Shown in pieces: positions 20,096 through 28,695 of a stretch of DNA of 64,000 nt. The DNA lies in contig NZ_JAPWGO010000001.1 in NCBI RefSeq assembly GCF_027213785.1, positions 252,007-316,006 on the forward strand. Direction: 5' to 3'. Positions within the stretch are counted from its first letter, which is position 1, and every line of letters begins with the position of its first letter. A program made the translations under genes and the position numbers. Origin of the DNA: Limimaricola sp. G21655-S1. GTDB taxonomy: Bacteria > Pseudomonadota > Alphaproteobacteria > Rhodobacterales > Rhodobacteraceae. The notes under the pieces are model-generated. The model was not told the DNA's origin. It was given only the letters and a program-made list of their open reading frames with translations, and made no database searches.

Positions 20096-23000
20096 GCGGC
20101 AGCGTTGCACTGATCGGCGCCACCGCGTTGAGCCTCGAGGCCGCGCGGTCGCTGCGCGAAGCGGGTTTTCGGCTGGCGCTGGTGGCGAGCCGCTACCCGG
20201 AACTGGATGCCTTCGCCGAGGAGCACGGCATTCCCCGGCACGATCCCGACCGGCTCGACGACCTGCCCGAGGGCATCGACTGGCTTCTCAGCGCCGGGAA
20301 TCTCGACTTGGTGCCGGCCCCCGCGCTGGCGCGCTTCGCCGCAGGCGCCATCAATTTTCATGATGGACCGCTGCCCGAGAGGGTCGGGCGCAATGCGCCG
20401 GTCTGGGCGCTGCTCGAAGGCGCACGTCGCCATGCGGTGACGTGGCACATGATGACGCCGGGCGTGGATGCGGGGGACATCCTGATCCGTCGGGATTTCG
20501 ACATCGACCCGGACGAGACCGCGCAGAGCCTCAATGCCCGTTGCTTTGCGCTGGCGCTCGAAACCCTGCCGGAGTTGATCGATCAGATGCGCCACGGGCT
20601 CCGGCGCCGACCGCAGCCTGCGATGGAAGGCCGGATGCACCGCGCCGCCGACCGGCCGGATGCAGATGCGCTGATCGACGGGCGTGGCCCGGTCGATGCG
20701 GCACTGCGATTAGTCCGGGCGCTCGATCACGGTGCGCATCCGAACCCGCTCTGCTGCCCCAAGCTCTCGCATGAAGGTCGGTTGCTGCTGATCGGCACGG
20801 CGCAGCTGCTGGAGTCAAGGGCGCAGCCCGAACCGCCCGGCACGATCCGCGCGGCCATGGGCGACGCGTTGGAGCTGGTCTTCGAAGACGGTGTGCTGCG
20901 GCTTTCGGGACTATCTCGGCCAGATGGGGCGCCAGTCGCGCTGCCCAAGGCCGGTACCCGGTTGGCGCCGATCCGCGACGCTGCGGCGCTCACCATGCGT
21001 ATGCAGCATGTCGCACGGGCCGAGCAGGGCTGGCGAAGGCGATTGGAGGCGCTGCGTCCGGTGCCGCTGCCCGGCCTCGCGACGGCTCTTCCGATGCGTC
21101 CCGACATGGCTGAGGAGCGCCGGGCGCTCGAACCGCGTGGGTCGGCGCGCCTTCGCGCCGCGGCCTGGGCGCTGCTGGCGGCGCGGCTCTGCGACGGTGC
21201 GGCCGATCTGGCGCTGGTTCGGCCCGCCGCAGAAGACCCTCATGTGGCGGGCTGGGTTCCCCTGCGTGTCATTCCGGAACCGGGAGAAAGCCTGTCGCGC
21301 TTCGCCGACCGGTTCGACGCGGAAATGCGCGCCGCATGCGCCGAAGACGGTTTCGCGGCGGATCTGCCGATGCGGCTGGGCCTCGTCCCGCCCGCCTTGG
21401 CACTGGGGCCGACGCGGCCGCCCGGGGCGCGTCTCGGCTTCGATCCCGAGTCTGGCATCCTGCGAGCGGCGGGCGGCACGCTGCTACCCGGTGCGCTGGA
21501 TCTGCTCGCGGCGCGGCTCATGGCCATGATCGATGCCGATCCCGATACGGCCTGCACGGCGCTGCCCGCGATGTCGCCGGGCGAACGCGCTTTGCTTCTC
21601 GAGGACTGGAACGACACTGCGGGTCCGGTGCCCGAGGGGACGATTCACGCCGCCATCGCCCGTCGCGCCGCCACCGCGCCGGAGGCCGTCGCGCTGGTCT
21701 TCGGTGAGGAGCGCCTCACCCATGCGGAACTGGAGGCGCGCTCCAACCGCATGGCGCGGGTGCTGCGCGAAATGGGGGCGGGCCCGGGCATGCGCGTCGG
21801 GCTGCATATGGGCCGCTCGACCGAGATGGTGGTGGCGGCGCTGGCGGTCATGAAGTCCGGCGCCGCCTATCTGCCGCTCGACCCGGCCTATCCGCGCGAA
21901 CGGCTCGCGCTCTATCTCGAAGACAGCTCTGCCGCGATCGTGGTCAGCGCCCCCGAGATCGCGTCGGATCTGCCGGCCGGCGAGGCGGCATTGCTGCGGC
22001 TCGACGACCCGCGACTGGACACGGCCGAGGCCGCGCCGCTCGATGAGGCCGCCACGGGTTCGGATCTTGCCTATCTGATCTATACCTCGGGCTCCACGGG
22101 CCGCCCCAAGGGGGTGATGATCGAGCACCGCCACGTGCTGAATTTCTTCGAAGGGATGGACGAGCGGGTGCCGCACCGTCCCGGCGACGCGCTGCTCGCC
22201 GTCACCTCGATCTCTTTCGATATCTCGGTGCTCGAACTGTTCTGGTCCTTGTCGCGCGGCCTCAAGGTCGTGGTCCAGGGCGACGAAGAGCGGCTCTTGA
22301 CCTCCTCGGAGACGACGCCGGTGACCGCTGTGGCCGGGCCGTCGCTGAGCCTGTTCTACTGGGGCCACGAGGCGGGGGACACGGACGACTATTCCCTGTT
22401 GCTCGACGGGGCCCGCTTTGCCGACGCGCATGGGTTCGAGGCGGTCTGGACGCCCGAGCGGCATTTCCACGGCTTCGGCGCGGCCTATCCCAACCCGGCG
22501 GTGACCGGTGCGGCGGTGGCGGCCGTCACCTCGTATGTGGCGATCCGCGCGGGCAGCTGCGTCGCGCCGCTGCACCACCCGGCGCGGATCGCCGAGGACT
22601 GGGCGGTGATCGACCGGCTGTCGGGCGGGCGTGCAGGGGTGGCGCTGGCGGCGGGCTGGCAGCCTCAGGACTTCGTGCTGCGCCCCGAGGCGGCGCCGCC
22701 CGCCAACCGCAAGGCGCTGCGCGACGCGGCCGATGCCGTGCGCCGTCTGTGGCGGGGCGAAGCGGTGGCCTTTCCCGACGCGGCAGGCGATATGCAGGAG
22801 GTTCTGACCCGACCGCGCCCGGTCTCGTCAGAGCTGCCCTTGTGGATCACCGTTGCGGGCAACCCCGCGAGCTGGCGCGAGGCGGGGCTGGCGGGCGCCA
22901 ACGTGCTGACGCATCTTCTGGGCCAGAGCGTCGCGGATCTGTCCTCGCGGATCGCCGAATGGCGCGCTGCGCTGGTCGAGGCTGGGCACGATCCGGCGTC

Positions 23001-24663
23001 GCGGCGGGTGACGGTGATGCTGCACACCTATCTCGCCGAGAGCCGCGCCGCCGCCCTCGAGGTGGCGCGCGGCCCGATGATCGATTACCTGCGCTCGGCC
23101 AACGGGCTCATTGCGCGACATGCCGCGGAATTCCCGGCGTTTCGTCGTGGAAGGGGCGATGCGGTCGACCCCGGCGCCTTGACTCCCGAAGAGGAAACGG
23201 CGGTCCTCGACCACGCCTTCGAACGGTATTTCGAAGAGCAGGGGCTTTTCGGCACAGTCGAAGACGGCTTGGCCCGGATCAAGATGCTGCAGGCTGCCGG
23301 GGTGGACGAGATCGCCTGCCTGATCGATTTCGGGATCGCACCGGCTCAGGTGATGGAGGGGCTGCCGCGCCTCGCGGCGCTGGCGCAGCCGGGACGTCCT
23401 GCGGTCGATGATGCCGGGCCACCCCCGAGCGACCGGTCGATCGCGGCGCAGATCCGCCGCCATGGTATCACCCATCTGCAATGCACCCCCTCGATGGCCC
23501 GGATGCTTGCCGCCGACGCGGTGAGCCGCGCCGCGCTGGGAGGTTTGCGGCACATGCTCGTGGGCGGCGAGGCGCTGCCCGCCGCGCTGGTCGAGGAATT
23601 GCGCGGAGCCGGGGTCATGCATCTGGAAAACATGTACGGTCCGACCGAGACCACGATCTGGTCCACCAGCGCCACGATAGAGGCGGGTCTGCCGGCCTCG
23701 GTGATCGGTCGGCCGATCCGCAACACCCGGACCTATGTACTCGACGCGCAGATGTCGCCCTGCCCGGTGGGGGCGGAAGGCGAGCTGTGGATCGGCGGCG
23801 CGGGCGTGGCGCGCGGTTATTGGGAGCGGGCCGAACTGACCGCCGAGCGGTTCCGCCCCGACCCCTTCCGGCCGGGCGAGCGGATCTACCGAACCGGGGA
23901 TCTCGCACGCTGGCGCTCCGATGGGGTGCTCGATTTCATCGGCCGCGCCGATGGGCAGGTGAAGCTTCGCGGCCACCGGATCGAGTTGGGCGAGGTCGAA
24001 GCGGCCCTCGACGCGATCTCGGGTTTTGGCCCCTGCGTCGCCGTGATGCGCGAGGACACTCCCGGCGATACGCGGCTCGTGGCATATCTGGAGACCACGG
24101 AGACAATCGACGAGGCGGAGTTGCGACGCGAACTGGCGACGCGTCTGCCGGCGATCATGGTGCCGACGCGGATCGTTGCTCTCGAGCGGTTTCCGCTGAC
24201 GCCCAATCGCAAGACCGACCGCGCCGCCTTGCCGCCGCCGCCGGCACACCGTGCCGCAGTCTCGTCCACGCCCATGCCCGCAGACCCTGCGCCGAGCCCG
24301 GCAACCATCAAGGTCGCGGGCTTGCGTCGCGGTGCCGCCGCAACCGAGATCGCGGAGATCTGGCGGGAGCTTCTGGGGATCGAGGCCGTTTCGCCGAACG
24401 ATAGTTTCTTCGATCTCGGCGGCCATTCCCTGCTGGCGGTGCGGGCGCATCGCGAAATTCGCGATCGGCTCGGCCTGCCGGATCTGAGGATCACCGATAT
24501 CTTCGGCCTGCCGCGCCTGGCCGATCTCGCGGCCCGGATCGAGGCGGAGCTGACCGCGCCCGAGGCCGCCGAACCGGTCGCACCGCTCGCTTCGGCGAAT
24601 GCACGGGACGAGATCATGGCGCGCCGCAGGCAGCTGCGGGCCCGGCGCCAAGGTCTTGGTTGA
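20092..24663 (+). CDS. NRPS: formyltransferase - partial C - A(split by luciferase-like monooxygenase) - PCP
   Basis: A 1523-aa protein of the Atu3671/MupA-like architecture. Residues 1-200 resemble methionyl-tRNA formyltransferase, with the Asn88-His90-Asp126 catalytic set (INFHDGPLP, TPGVDAGD). Residues about 300-500 look like the second half of a condensation domain, with no HHxxxDG. The adenylation domain starts near 530 (YIYTSGSTG-type core LIYTSGSTGRPKGV near 662). It is interrupted after the SISFDISVLELFW segment by a luciferase-like flavin monooxygenase (about 744-1110) and resumes to MYGPTETTIW near 1181. The carrier Ser1446 lies in GGHSLLAV. There is no TE. Hand alignment of specificity residues gives D-I-L-Q-L-G-M-I-W-K, close to known glycine codes. 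The ATG overlaps the previous gene's TGA and has a GGGAGGAGG site upstream. Confidence 0.9.
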   Translation: MSGSVALIGATALSLEAARSLREAGFRLALVASRYPELDAFAEEHGIPRHDPDRLDDLPEGIDWLLSAGNLDLVPAPALARFAAGAINFHDGPLPERVGRNAPVWALLEGARRHAVTWHMMTPGVDAGDILIRRDFDIDPDETAQSLNARCFALALETLPELIDQMRHGLRRRPQPAMEGRMHRAADRPDADALIDGRGPVDAALRLVRALDHGAHPNPLCCPKLSHEGRLLLIGTAQLLESRAQPEPPGTIRAAMGDALELVFEDGVLRLSGLSRPDGAPVALPKAGTRLAPIRDAAALTMRMQHVARAEQGWRRRLEALRPVPLPGLATALPMRPDMAEERRALEPRGSARLRAAAWALLAARLCDGAADLALVRPAAEDPHVAGWVPLRVIPEPGESLSRFADRFDAEMRAACAEDGFAADLPMRLGLVPPALALGPTRPPGARLGFDPESGILRAAGGTLLPGALDLLAARLMAMIDADPDTACTALPAMSPGERALLLEDWNDTAGPVPEGTIHAAIARRAATAPEAVALVFGEERLTHAELEARSNRMARVLREMGAGPGMRVGLHMGRSTEMVVAALAVMKSGAAYLPLDPAYPRERLALYLEDSSAAIVVSAPEIASDLPAGEAALLRLDDPRLDTAEAAPLDEAATGSDLAYLIYTSGSTGRPKGVMIEHRHVLNFFEGMDERVPHRPGDALLAVTSISFDISVLELFWSLSRGLKVVVQGDEERLLTSSETTPVTAVAGPSLSLFYWGHEAGDTDDYSLLLDGARFADAHGFEAVWTPERHFHGFGAAYPNPAVTGAAVAAVTSYVAIRAGSCVAPLHHPARIAEDWAVIDRLSGGRAGVALAAGWQPQDFVLRPEAAPPANRKALRDAADAVRRLWRGEAVAFPDAAGDMQEVLTRPRPVSSELPLWITVAGNPASWREAGLAGANVLTHLLGQSVADLSSRIAEWRAALVEAGHDPASRRVTVMLHTYLAESRAAALEVARGPMIDYLRSANGLIARHAAEFPAFRRGRGDAVDPGALTPEEETAVLDHAFERYFEEQGLFGTVEDGLARIKMLQAAGVDEIACLIDFGIAPAQVMEGLPRLAALAQPGRPAVDDAGPPPSDRSIAAQIRRHGITHLQCTPSMARMLAADAVSRAALGGLRHMLVGGEALPAALVEELRGAGVMHLENMYGPTETTIWSTSATIEAGLPASVIGRPIRNTRTYVLDAQMSPCPVGAEGELWIGGAGVARGYWERAELTAERFRPDPFRPGERIYRTGDLARWRSDGVLDFIGRADGQVKLRGHRIELGEVEAALDAISGFGPCVAVMREDTPGDTRLVAYLETTETIDEAELRRELATRLPAIMVPTRIVALERFPLTPNRKTDRAALPPPPAHRAAVSSTPMPADPAPSPATIKVAGLRRGAAATEIAEIWRELLGIEAVSPNDSFFDLGGHSLLAVRAHREIRDRLGLPDLRITDIFGLPRLADLAARIEAELTAPEAAEPVAPLASANARDEIMARRRQLRARRQGLG

Positions 24664-25312
24664 GCTTGCCGCCCTGATCGAGAGGCTTGGCGGTACTGGC
24701 ACCGCCGCCGCGGTGGTGCGCATCGGTGCCGGACATGTGCTCTGGCCCGAAGAGGCGCCAGCCATGGCGCGGGCCCGTCCCGCCCGGCAAGCGGAGTTCG
24801 CCGCCGGGCGGGCGGCGGCGCGGCTGGCGATGGAACGGCTCGACCTGCCGCCGCGGGCGGTCCCGATGGGACCGGATCGCGCGCCTGTCTGGCCCCAGGG
24901 GATGCACGGCTCGATCAGCCATGATGACGGCCTCGCGGTGGCCGCTCTATGCCGGGGGGGCGATCTCGGTCTGGATCTGTCCGCCGCCTTGCCGCTGGAG
25001 CCCGCGCTCTGGCCCGAGATCGTCCTTCCGGGCGAAATCGAGGTCACCGGGCTGGAGCCGGGCCTTGCGGCCCGGCTCGTCTTCGGGGCCAAGGAGGCTG
25101 CCTACAAGGCGCAATATCCTCGGAGCCGTGCCCTGCTCGGCTTCGATGCCATGCGCGTTCAGGTCACGGGCGAGGGCCTTGCGGCACGGCTGTTGCGAAC
25201 GGCCGGACCTTATGGGGCCGGGACCGTATTTCGCGGGGGGTGGGGGATATGTTCCGATCGCCTGATCGTGGTCATGCGGGCGCCGCCCGGGTTTCGCGGC
25301 CTGCAACAGTGA
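24656..25312 (+). CDS. 4'-phosphopantetheinyl transferase (EntD/Sfp-like)
   Basis: About 218 aa. It should convert the apo carrier domains (PKS Ser1755, NRPS Ser1446) to holo form by adding the CoA phosphopantetheine arm. Motifs are RQAEFAAGRAAARLAM, HGSISHDDGLAVAAL, LGLDLS (Mg-binding Asp within the usual GIDIE position) and FGAKEAAYKAQYP (the FSxKEAxYK signature). The start is uncertain: the frame opens well inside the NRPS gene, and the nearest start is TTG at 24656, overlapping the NRPS TGA by 8 nt; GTG at 24715 is an alternative. Its position directly after the NRPS marks it as dedicated to this cluster. Confidence 0.85.
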   Translation: MVELAALIERLGGTGTAAAVVRIGAGHVLWPEEAPAMARARPARQAEFAAGRAAARLAMERLDLPPRAVPMGPDRAPVWPQGMHGSISHDDGLAVAALCRGGDLGLDLSAALPLEPALWPEIVLPGEIEVTGLEPGLAARLVFGAKEAAYKAQYPRSRALLGFDAMRVQVTGEGLAARLLRTAGPYGAGTVFRGGWGICSDRLIVVMRAPPGFRGLQQ

Positions 25313-25432
25313 GTTGACCGGGCGGTTCGCCATGGTCAGATGATGCCCGAGGCCCTAGATTGTGGCTTGGGTGTGGCGGAAATTGGACCGGCGCGGGTGG
25401 CCTTCGGCCCTCGCGACGAACGGGAGCTGGTC

Positions 25433-26701
25433 ATGGAACATCTTGCCTCACTGCGCGACCTGCGCGGCGCGCTGCGCCGCCGGGCTTGGGCCATCGCCCT
25501 TGTCTGCGTTCTGGGAATTCCATTCGTTCTCTGGTTCGCGATGACGCGTCCGCCGGTCTTTCAGGCAACGGCGGTGATCCAGATCGAGACGCCGCTGGTC
25601 GATGCCGGGGGCGACGCCGCCGTCATCGCCGACACGCAGCTCGACCTGATCGAGCAGCAGGTGATGGCGCGCGAGAAGATCCTCGAACTGGCCGAGCGGT
25701 TCGATCTGTTCGCCCTCTTGCCGCCGCATGAGCGGCTGGTGCAGACCCGCGCCTCGATCGAGATCACCAAGCTGGTGAACCCGGCCTTGGCCTGGCGCCC
25801 CGAAACCGTGCCCTCCGGCTTGTCGATCACGGTCGAACTCGACGAGCCACAGCTGGCTGCCGATCTCGCCAATGCCCTGTTGCAAGAGATCGTTACCGCC
25901 GCGCAGAGCCGGCGCGAGGGCCGCACGGCGCGCACGCTCGATTTCTTCGAAAGCGAGGAGGCGCGGCTCGGCGCGGAACTGGCCGCGCTCGAGGAGGAGT
26001 TCGCGCGGTTCCAAGAGGCCCGCTTCGACTCGCTGCCCGGCAGCCTTCCGGCCCAGCGCGAACAGCTCTCGGGGCTCGTGGCGCAGCGGATCGACCTCGA
26101 ACAGCAGATCATCGCCTTCGAGACCAGTTCGGACCGGCTGCGGGAGGACGAGCTGACGCGTCGCCGCAGCCTGCTCGAACAGCAACGGCAGCTGATCGCC
26201 GACAATATCGCCCGGATCGAGGCGGCACTCGCGGCCGCGCCTGAGACCGAGCGCCGCTACAACGATTTCGTGCGCCGCCGCGAACAGCTGCAGCAGGCGC
26301 TCTCGGCGGTCACCGCCCGGCGCACAGAGGCCGCGATGGCGCAGCTGCTCGAAAGCCGTGACGAGACCACGCGCTTCGAGATCCTCGAACGGGCGGTGCC
26401 GCCCGATTACGCGGTCTCCTCCTCGCGCCGAAAGATCGCGGTCGCAGGCGGGTTCGGCGTGCTTCTGGCGGCGCTCGGCCTCGCGCTTTCGCTCGAGGCG
26501 GTGAACCCGCAGATCCGCACCGCCGCGCAGATGGAGCGGGCGCTCGGCGTGCGGCCCGTCGTGGTGATTCCCGAATTGGATCGGCGTCAGGCGCGGCGTC
26601 GCGCCCGGGCAGCGCAGCGGCGGGATGCCGGGCGTTTTCTGGGGATTTGGGGCCGGCTGCGCAGCGGCATGCGGGGGTGGTGGCGCCGGTTGCCGATCTG
26701 A
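25433..26701 (+). CDS. GumC/Wzz-like polysaccharide chain-length/co-polymerase protein
   Basis: A 422-aa inner-membrane protein with a Wzz-type arrangement: TM1 at about residues 18-40 (AWAIALVCVLGIPFVLWFA), a long periplasmic coiled coil (about 140-330, rich in EEARLGAEL-like heptads), and TM2 near 368-390 after PPDYAVSSSRRK. It has no fused kinase domain; the tail after TM2 is short and strongly basic. It should control glycan length together with the polymerase and the convergent ATPase gene. The start at 25433 follows GGGAGCTGGTC; the upstream ATG at 25340 adds 31 residues outside the family domain. It ends 4 nt before the end of the opposite-strand ATPase gene. Confidence 0.85.
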   Translation: MEHLASLRDLRGALRRRAWAIALVCVLGIPFVLWFAMTRPPVFQATAVIQIETPLVDAGGDAAVIADTQLDLIEQQVMAREKILELAERFDLFALLPPHERLVQTRASIEITKLVNPALAWRPETVPSGLSITVELDEPQLAADLANALLQEIVTAAQSRREGRTARTLDFFESEEARLGAELAALEEEFARFQEARFDSLPGSLPAQREQLSGLVAQRIDLEQQIIAFETSSDRLREDELTRRRSLLEQQRQLIADNIARIEAALAAAPETERRYNDFVRRREQLQQALSAVTARRTEAAMAQLLESRDETTRFEILERAVPPDYAVSSSRRKIAVAGGFGVLLAALGLALSLEAVNPQIRTAAQMERALGVRPVVVIPELDRRQARRRARAAQRRDAGRFLGIWGRLRSGMRGWWRRLPI

Positions 26702-26705
26702 TCTC

Positions 26706-27635
26706 CTAGCCGCTGCCCGAGGCGCGGTCCTCCTCGGCACGGTTCAGGATCATGCCGAGGATCGGCTTGTCCTCGCCGATGCGGCGCACGGCTTCGCGGA
26801 TCTGCTCGGCGCTGTTGTGGCCGCCGCCCACTACCATCAACACGCAGTCGTAGCGGCTTCGGAACGCGGTCACGTCGTCCTGGCTCAGCGCGGGGGGCAG
26901 GTCGAACAGCACCGCGTCGGGGGCGATCTCCTCTTGCATCTGGTCGAGCACGGCCGCGGTCTTGGGGTCCTGCAGCAGCTCGGCCGCATAGGTCTCGGAA
27001 CGGTCGTTGAGGCCGACCGCGAGCCCGCCGATGCCAAGCAGGTTCTGCCCGACGCGCTGCAACTGGGTGCTGCTGGACGTGGCACCGCGCAACCAGTCGG
27101 CGATCGGTCCCGGCGCCGGTGCGCCCAGAACCTCGGCGAGTCCCGGCGCCCTCAGGTCGAGATCGAGCAGCACGGTGCGGCGGTTTTCATAGCGCGACAA
27201 GGCGATGGCGAGATTGGCGGCGGTGAAGGTCTTGCCACAGCCCCGCGTCGGTGACGTGATCGCCACACGCTTCCAACCATGCTCGTCGAGCGCCTGCAGC
27301 AGGCGGGTCCGCAGCAGGTCGAAGGCGGTATGGGCGGGGTCGCGGCGACTTGCGGTGATGACGAGGTTGCTCTCGAGGACGGCTTCGTTCACCGGAATCC
27401 GGCGCAGGCTGCCCCACAGGTCATGCAGCTGCGGCAGCCGGACTTCGTCCTTGCCCAGCACGGCGGCGCGCAGCGCCCGGGTGGTGTCGTCGGTCTCGGC
27501 CGGGGCTGGCCCGGCGGGCGAGGGAGACGCGGGCTTTGGCTGCAGCGCCGCGATCCGGTCGAGAATCGCCGTGCGCGCCCCGGGCTCAAGCCGCCTCCGT
27601 CCGTCGCGCCTGCTGCGTTCGCTCATCTCCGCCAT
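26706..27635 (-). CDS. CpsD/BY-kinase-like ATPase of the polysaccharide locus
   Basis: About 309 aa. It has an extended Walker A (SPTRGCGKTFTAANLA), Walker A' (TVLLDLDLRAPGLAEVLG) and Walker B-like VLFDLPPAL, in the order found in bacterial tyrosine kinases that partner with Wzz/GumC proteins. The first about 120 residues are a Pro/Ala-rich linker and a short conserved part (LWGSLRRIPVNEAVLESN). There is no C-terminal tyrosine cluster: the tail is NRAEEDRASGSG, so classical autophosphorylation may be absent. It is transcribed convergently with its presumed partner gene. The start is ambiguous among GTG 27644, ATG 27635 and ATG 27626. Confidence 0.8.
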   Translation of the reverse strand: MAEMSERSRRDGRRRLEPGARTAILDRIAALQPKPASPSPAGPAPAETDDTTRALRAAVLGKDEVRLPQLHDLWGSLRRIPVNEAVLESNLVITASRRDPAHTAFDLLRTRLLQALDEHGWKRVAITSPTRGCGKTFTAANLAIALSRYENRRTVLLDLDLRAPGLAEVLGAPAPGPIADWLRGATSSSTQLQRVGQNLLGIGGLAVGLNDRSETYAAELLQDPKTAAVLDQMQEEIAPDAVLFDLPPALSQDDVTAFRSRYDCVLMVVGGGHNSAEQIREAVRRIGEDKPILGMILNRAEEDRASGSG

Positions 27636-27720
27636 TCCCGTCACCGGCCAAATCGGCGCGAGGATAGACCGGAAACGGGGGCGAGAATAAGCCCCGATCG
27701 GGCCGTGCCCGGCGCGGTGG

Positions 27721-28695
27721 CTAGCGGTACTCGATCAGTCGCATTTCGCGTTTGCGCAGACGACGCAGCCGGTAGGTCAGCATGCCCTGCGCATTCGGAA
27801 ACTTCGACAGGACCAAGAGCCCTGCAAGGCCGAGGGCGCGCCGACGCGGCTGGCCCGTCCGCCGCAGCCTCAGCGCGCTGCGCCCCCAGCTCACCGCCAA
27901 CAATGCCGTCGCGATCAGAAGCGCCGCCGCGCCCCATGCGATCATTCCGGCCAGAGCCGCCGCAGGGAGCGCCATTCCCCATAGCCGCACCCGGCGTCGC
28001 TCGGCCCTGAAATGTCCGGGGTGGCGGTCGCCCACCTCGGCAAAGCCGTGGCCCGCGCGTACCGCGCGACGCCACCACTGGCCCAAACGGGTCATCGCGA
28101 TGTCGTGGCGGGTCATGACTCGCGGCAGGCGGTGCACGCGCAGACCGAGGCCCCGCACCCGCAGGCACAGATCCTCGTCCTCCGAGCAGATGATCGCGCC
28201 GTCGAAGCCGCCGATCCGCTCGAACAGCTCGGTGCGCAGCATCATGTCGCCGCCGCAGGCCGGGATGTCGCCGGCAGGGCGGTGCCACTCCCATTCGGCC
28301 ATGGCATTGTAGACCGTGGCCTCGGGGGCGATCTCGCTGCGCCAGCCGGTCACGATGCCGATGCCCGGATCGGCGACAAGTGCCGACGCGCCCGCCTCCA
28401 GCCAGCCCTGTTCGAGCGTGCAATCGCCATCGACGAACTGCACGAACTCGGGCAGACCTGCCTCCCGCAATGCTTCGAAGCCTGCATTGCGGGCGCGGGC
28501 CGCGGTGAAGGGGGCTCCGGCGTCGAGTTCGATGATCCGCGCTCCGGCCGCGCGGGCGATGTCGAGGCTGCCATCGGTCGATCCGGAATCGACATAGACC
28601 ACCCGCGACCCGCTGTTTTCGAGCGAGGCGAGGCAGGCGCCGAGCCGCGCGCCTTCGTTTCGGCCGATGACCACGACGCCGGTCCGCGCGGTCAT
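27721..28695 (-). CDS. Glycosyltransferase family 2
   Basis: A 324-aa enzyme: TGVVVIGRNEGARLGACLAS, then VVYVDSGSTDGS, VQFVDGDCTLEQGWL (DxD), an acceptor motif around IICSEDEDLCLRVR, and two hydrophobic segments near the C-terminus (MALPAAALAGMIAWGAAALL). It is likely a membrane-bound transferase of the same glycan pathway. The start was placed at the ATG at 28695, which overlaps the stop of the preceding - strand glycosyltransferase gene (ATGA); an upstream start at 28737 would add 14 Arg/Pro-rich residues. It is the last gene of a four-gene - strand run reading Gfo/Idh, epimerase, GT4, GT2. Confidence 0.86.
   Translation of the reverse strand: MTARTGVVVIGRNEGARLGACLASLENSGSRVVYVDSGSTDGSLDIARAAGARIIELDAGAPFTAARARNAGFEALREAGLPEFVQFVDGDCTLEQGWLEAGASALVADPGIGIVTGWRSEIAPEATVYNAMAEWEWHRPAGDIPACGGDMMLRTELFERIGGFDGAIICSEDEDLCLRVRGLGLRVHRLPRVMTRHDIAMTRLGQWWRRAVRAGHGFAEVGDRHPGHFRAERRRVRLWGMALPAAALAGMIAWGAAALLIATALLAVSWGRSALRLRRTGQPRRRALGLAGLLVLSKFPNAQGMLTYRLRRLRKREMRLIEYR

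Noticed and set aside
22828-25092. Long minus-strand ORF of 754 codons opposite the NRPS/PPTase genes
   Set aside because: Shadow frame spanning two different genes, with biased composition and no motifs.
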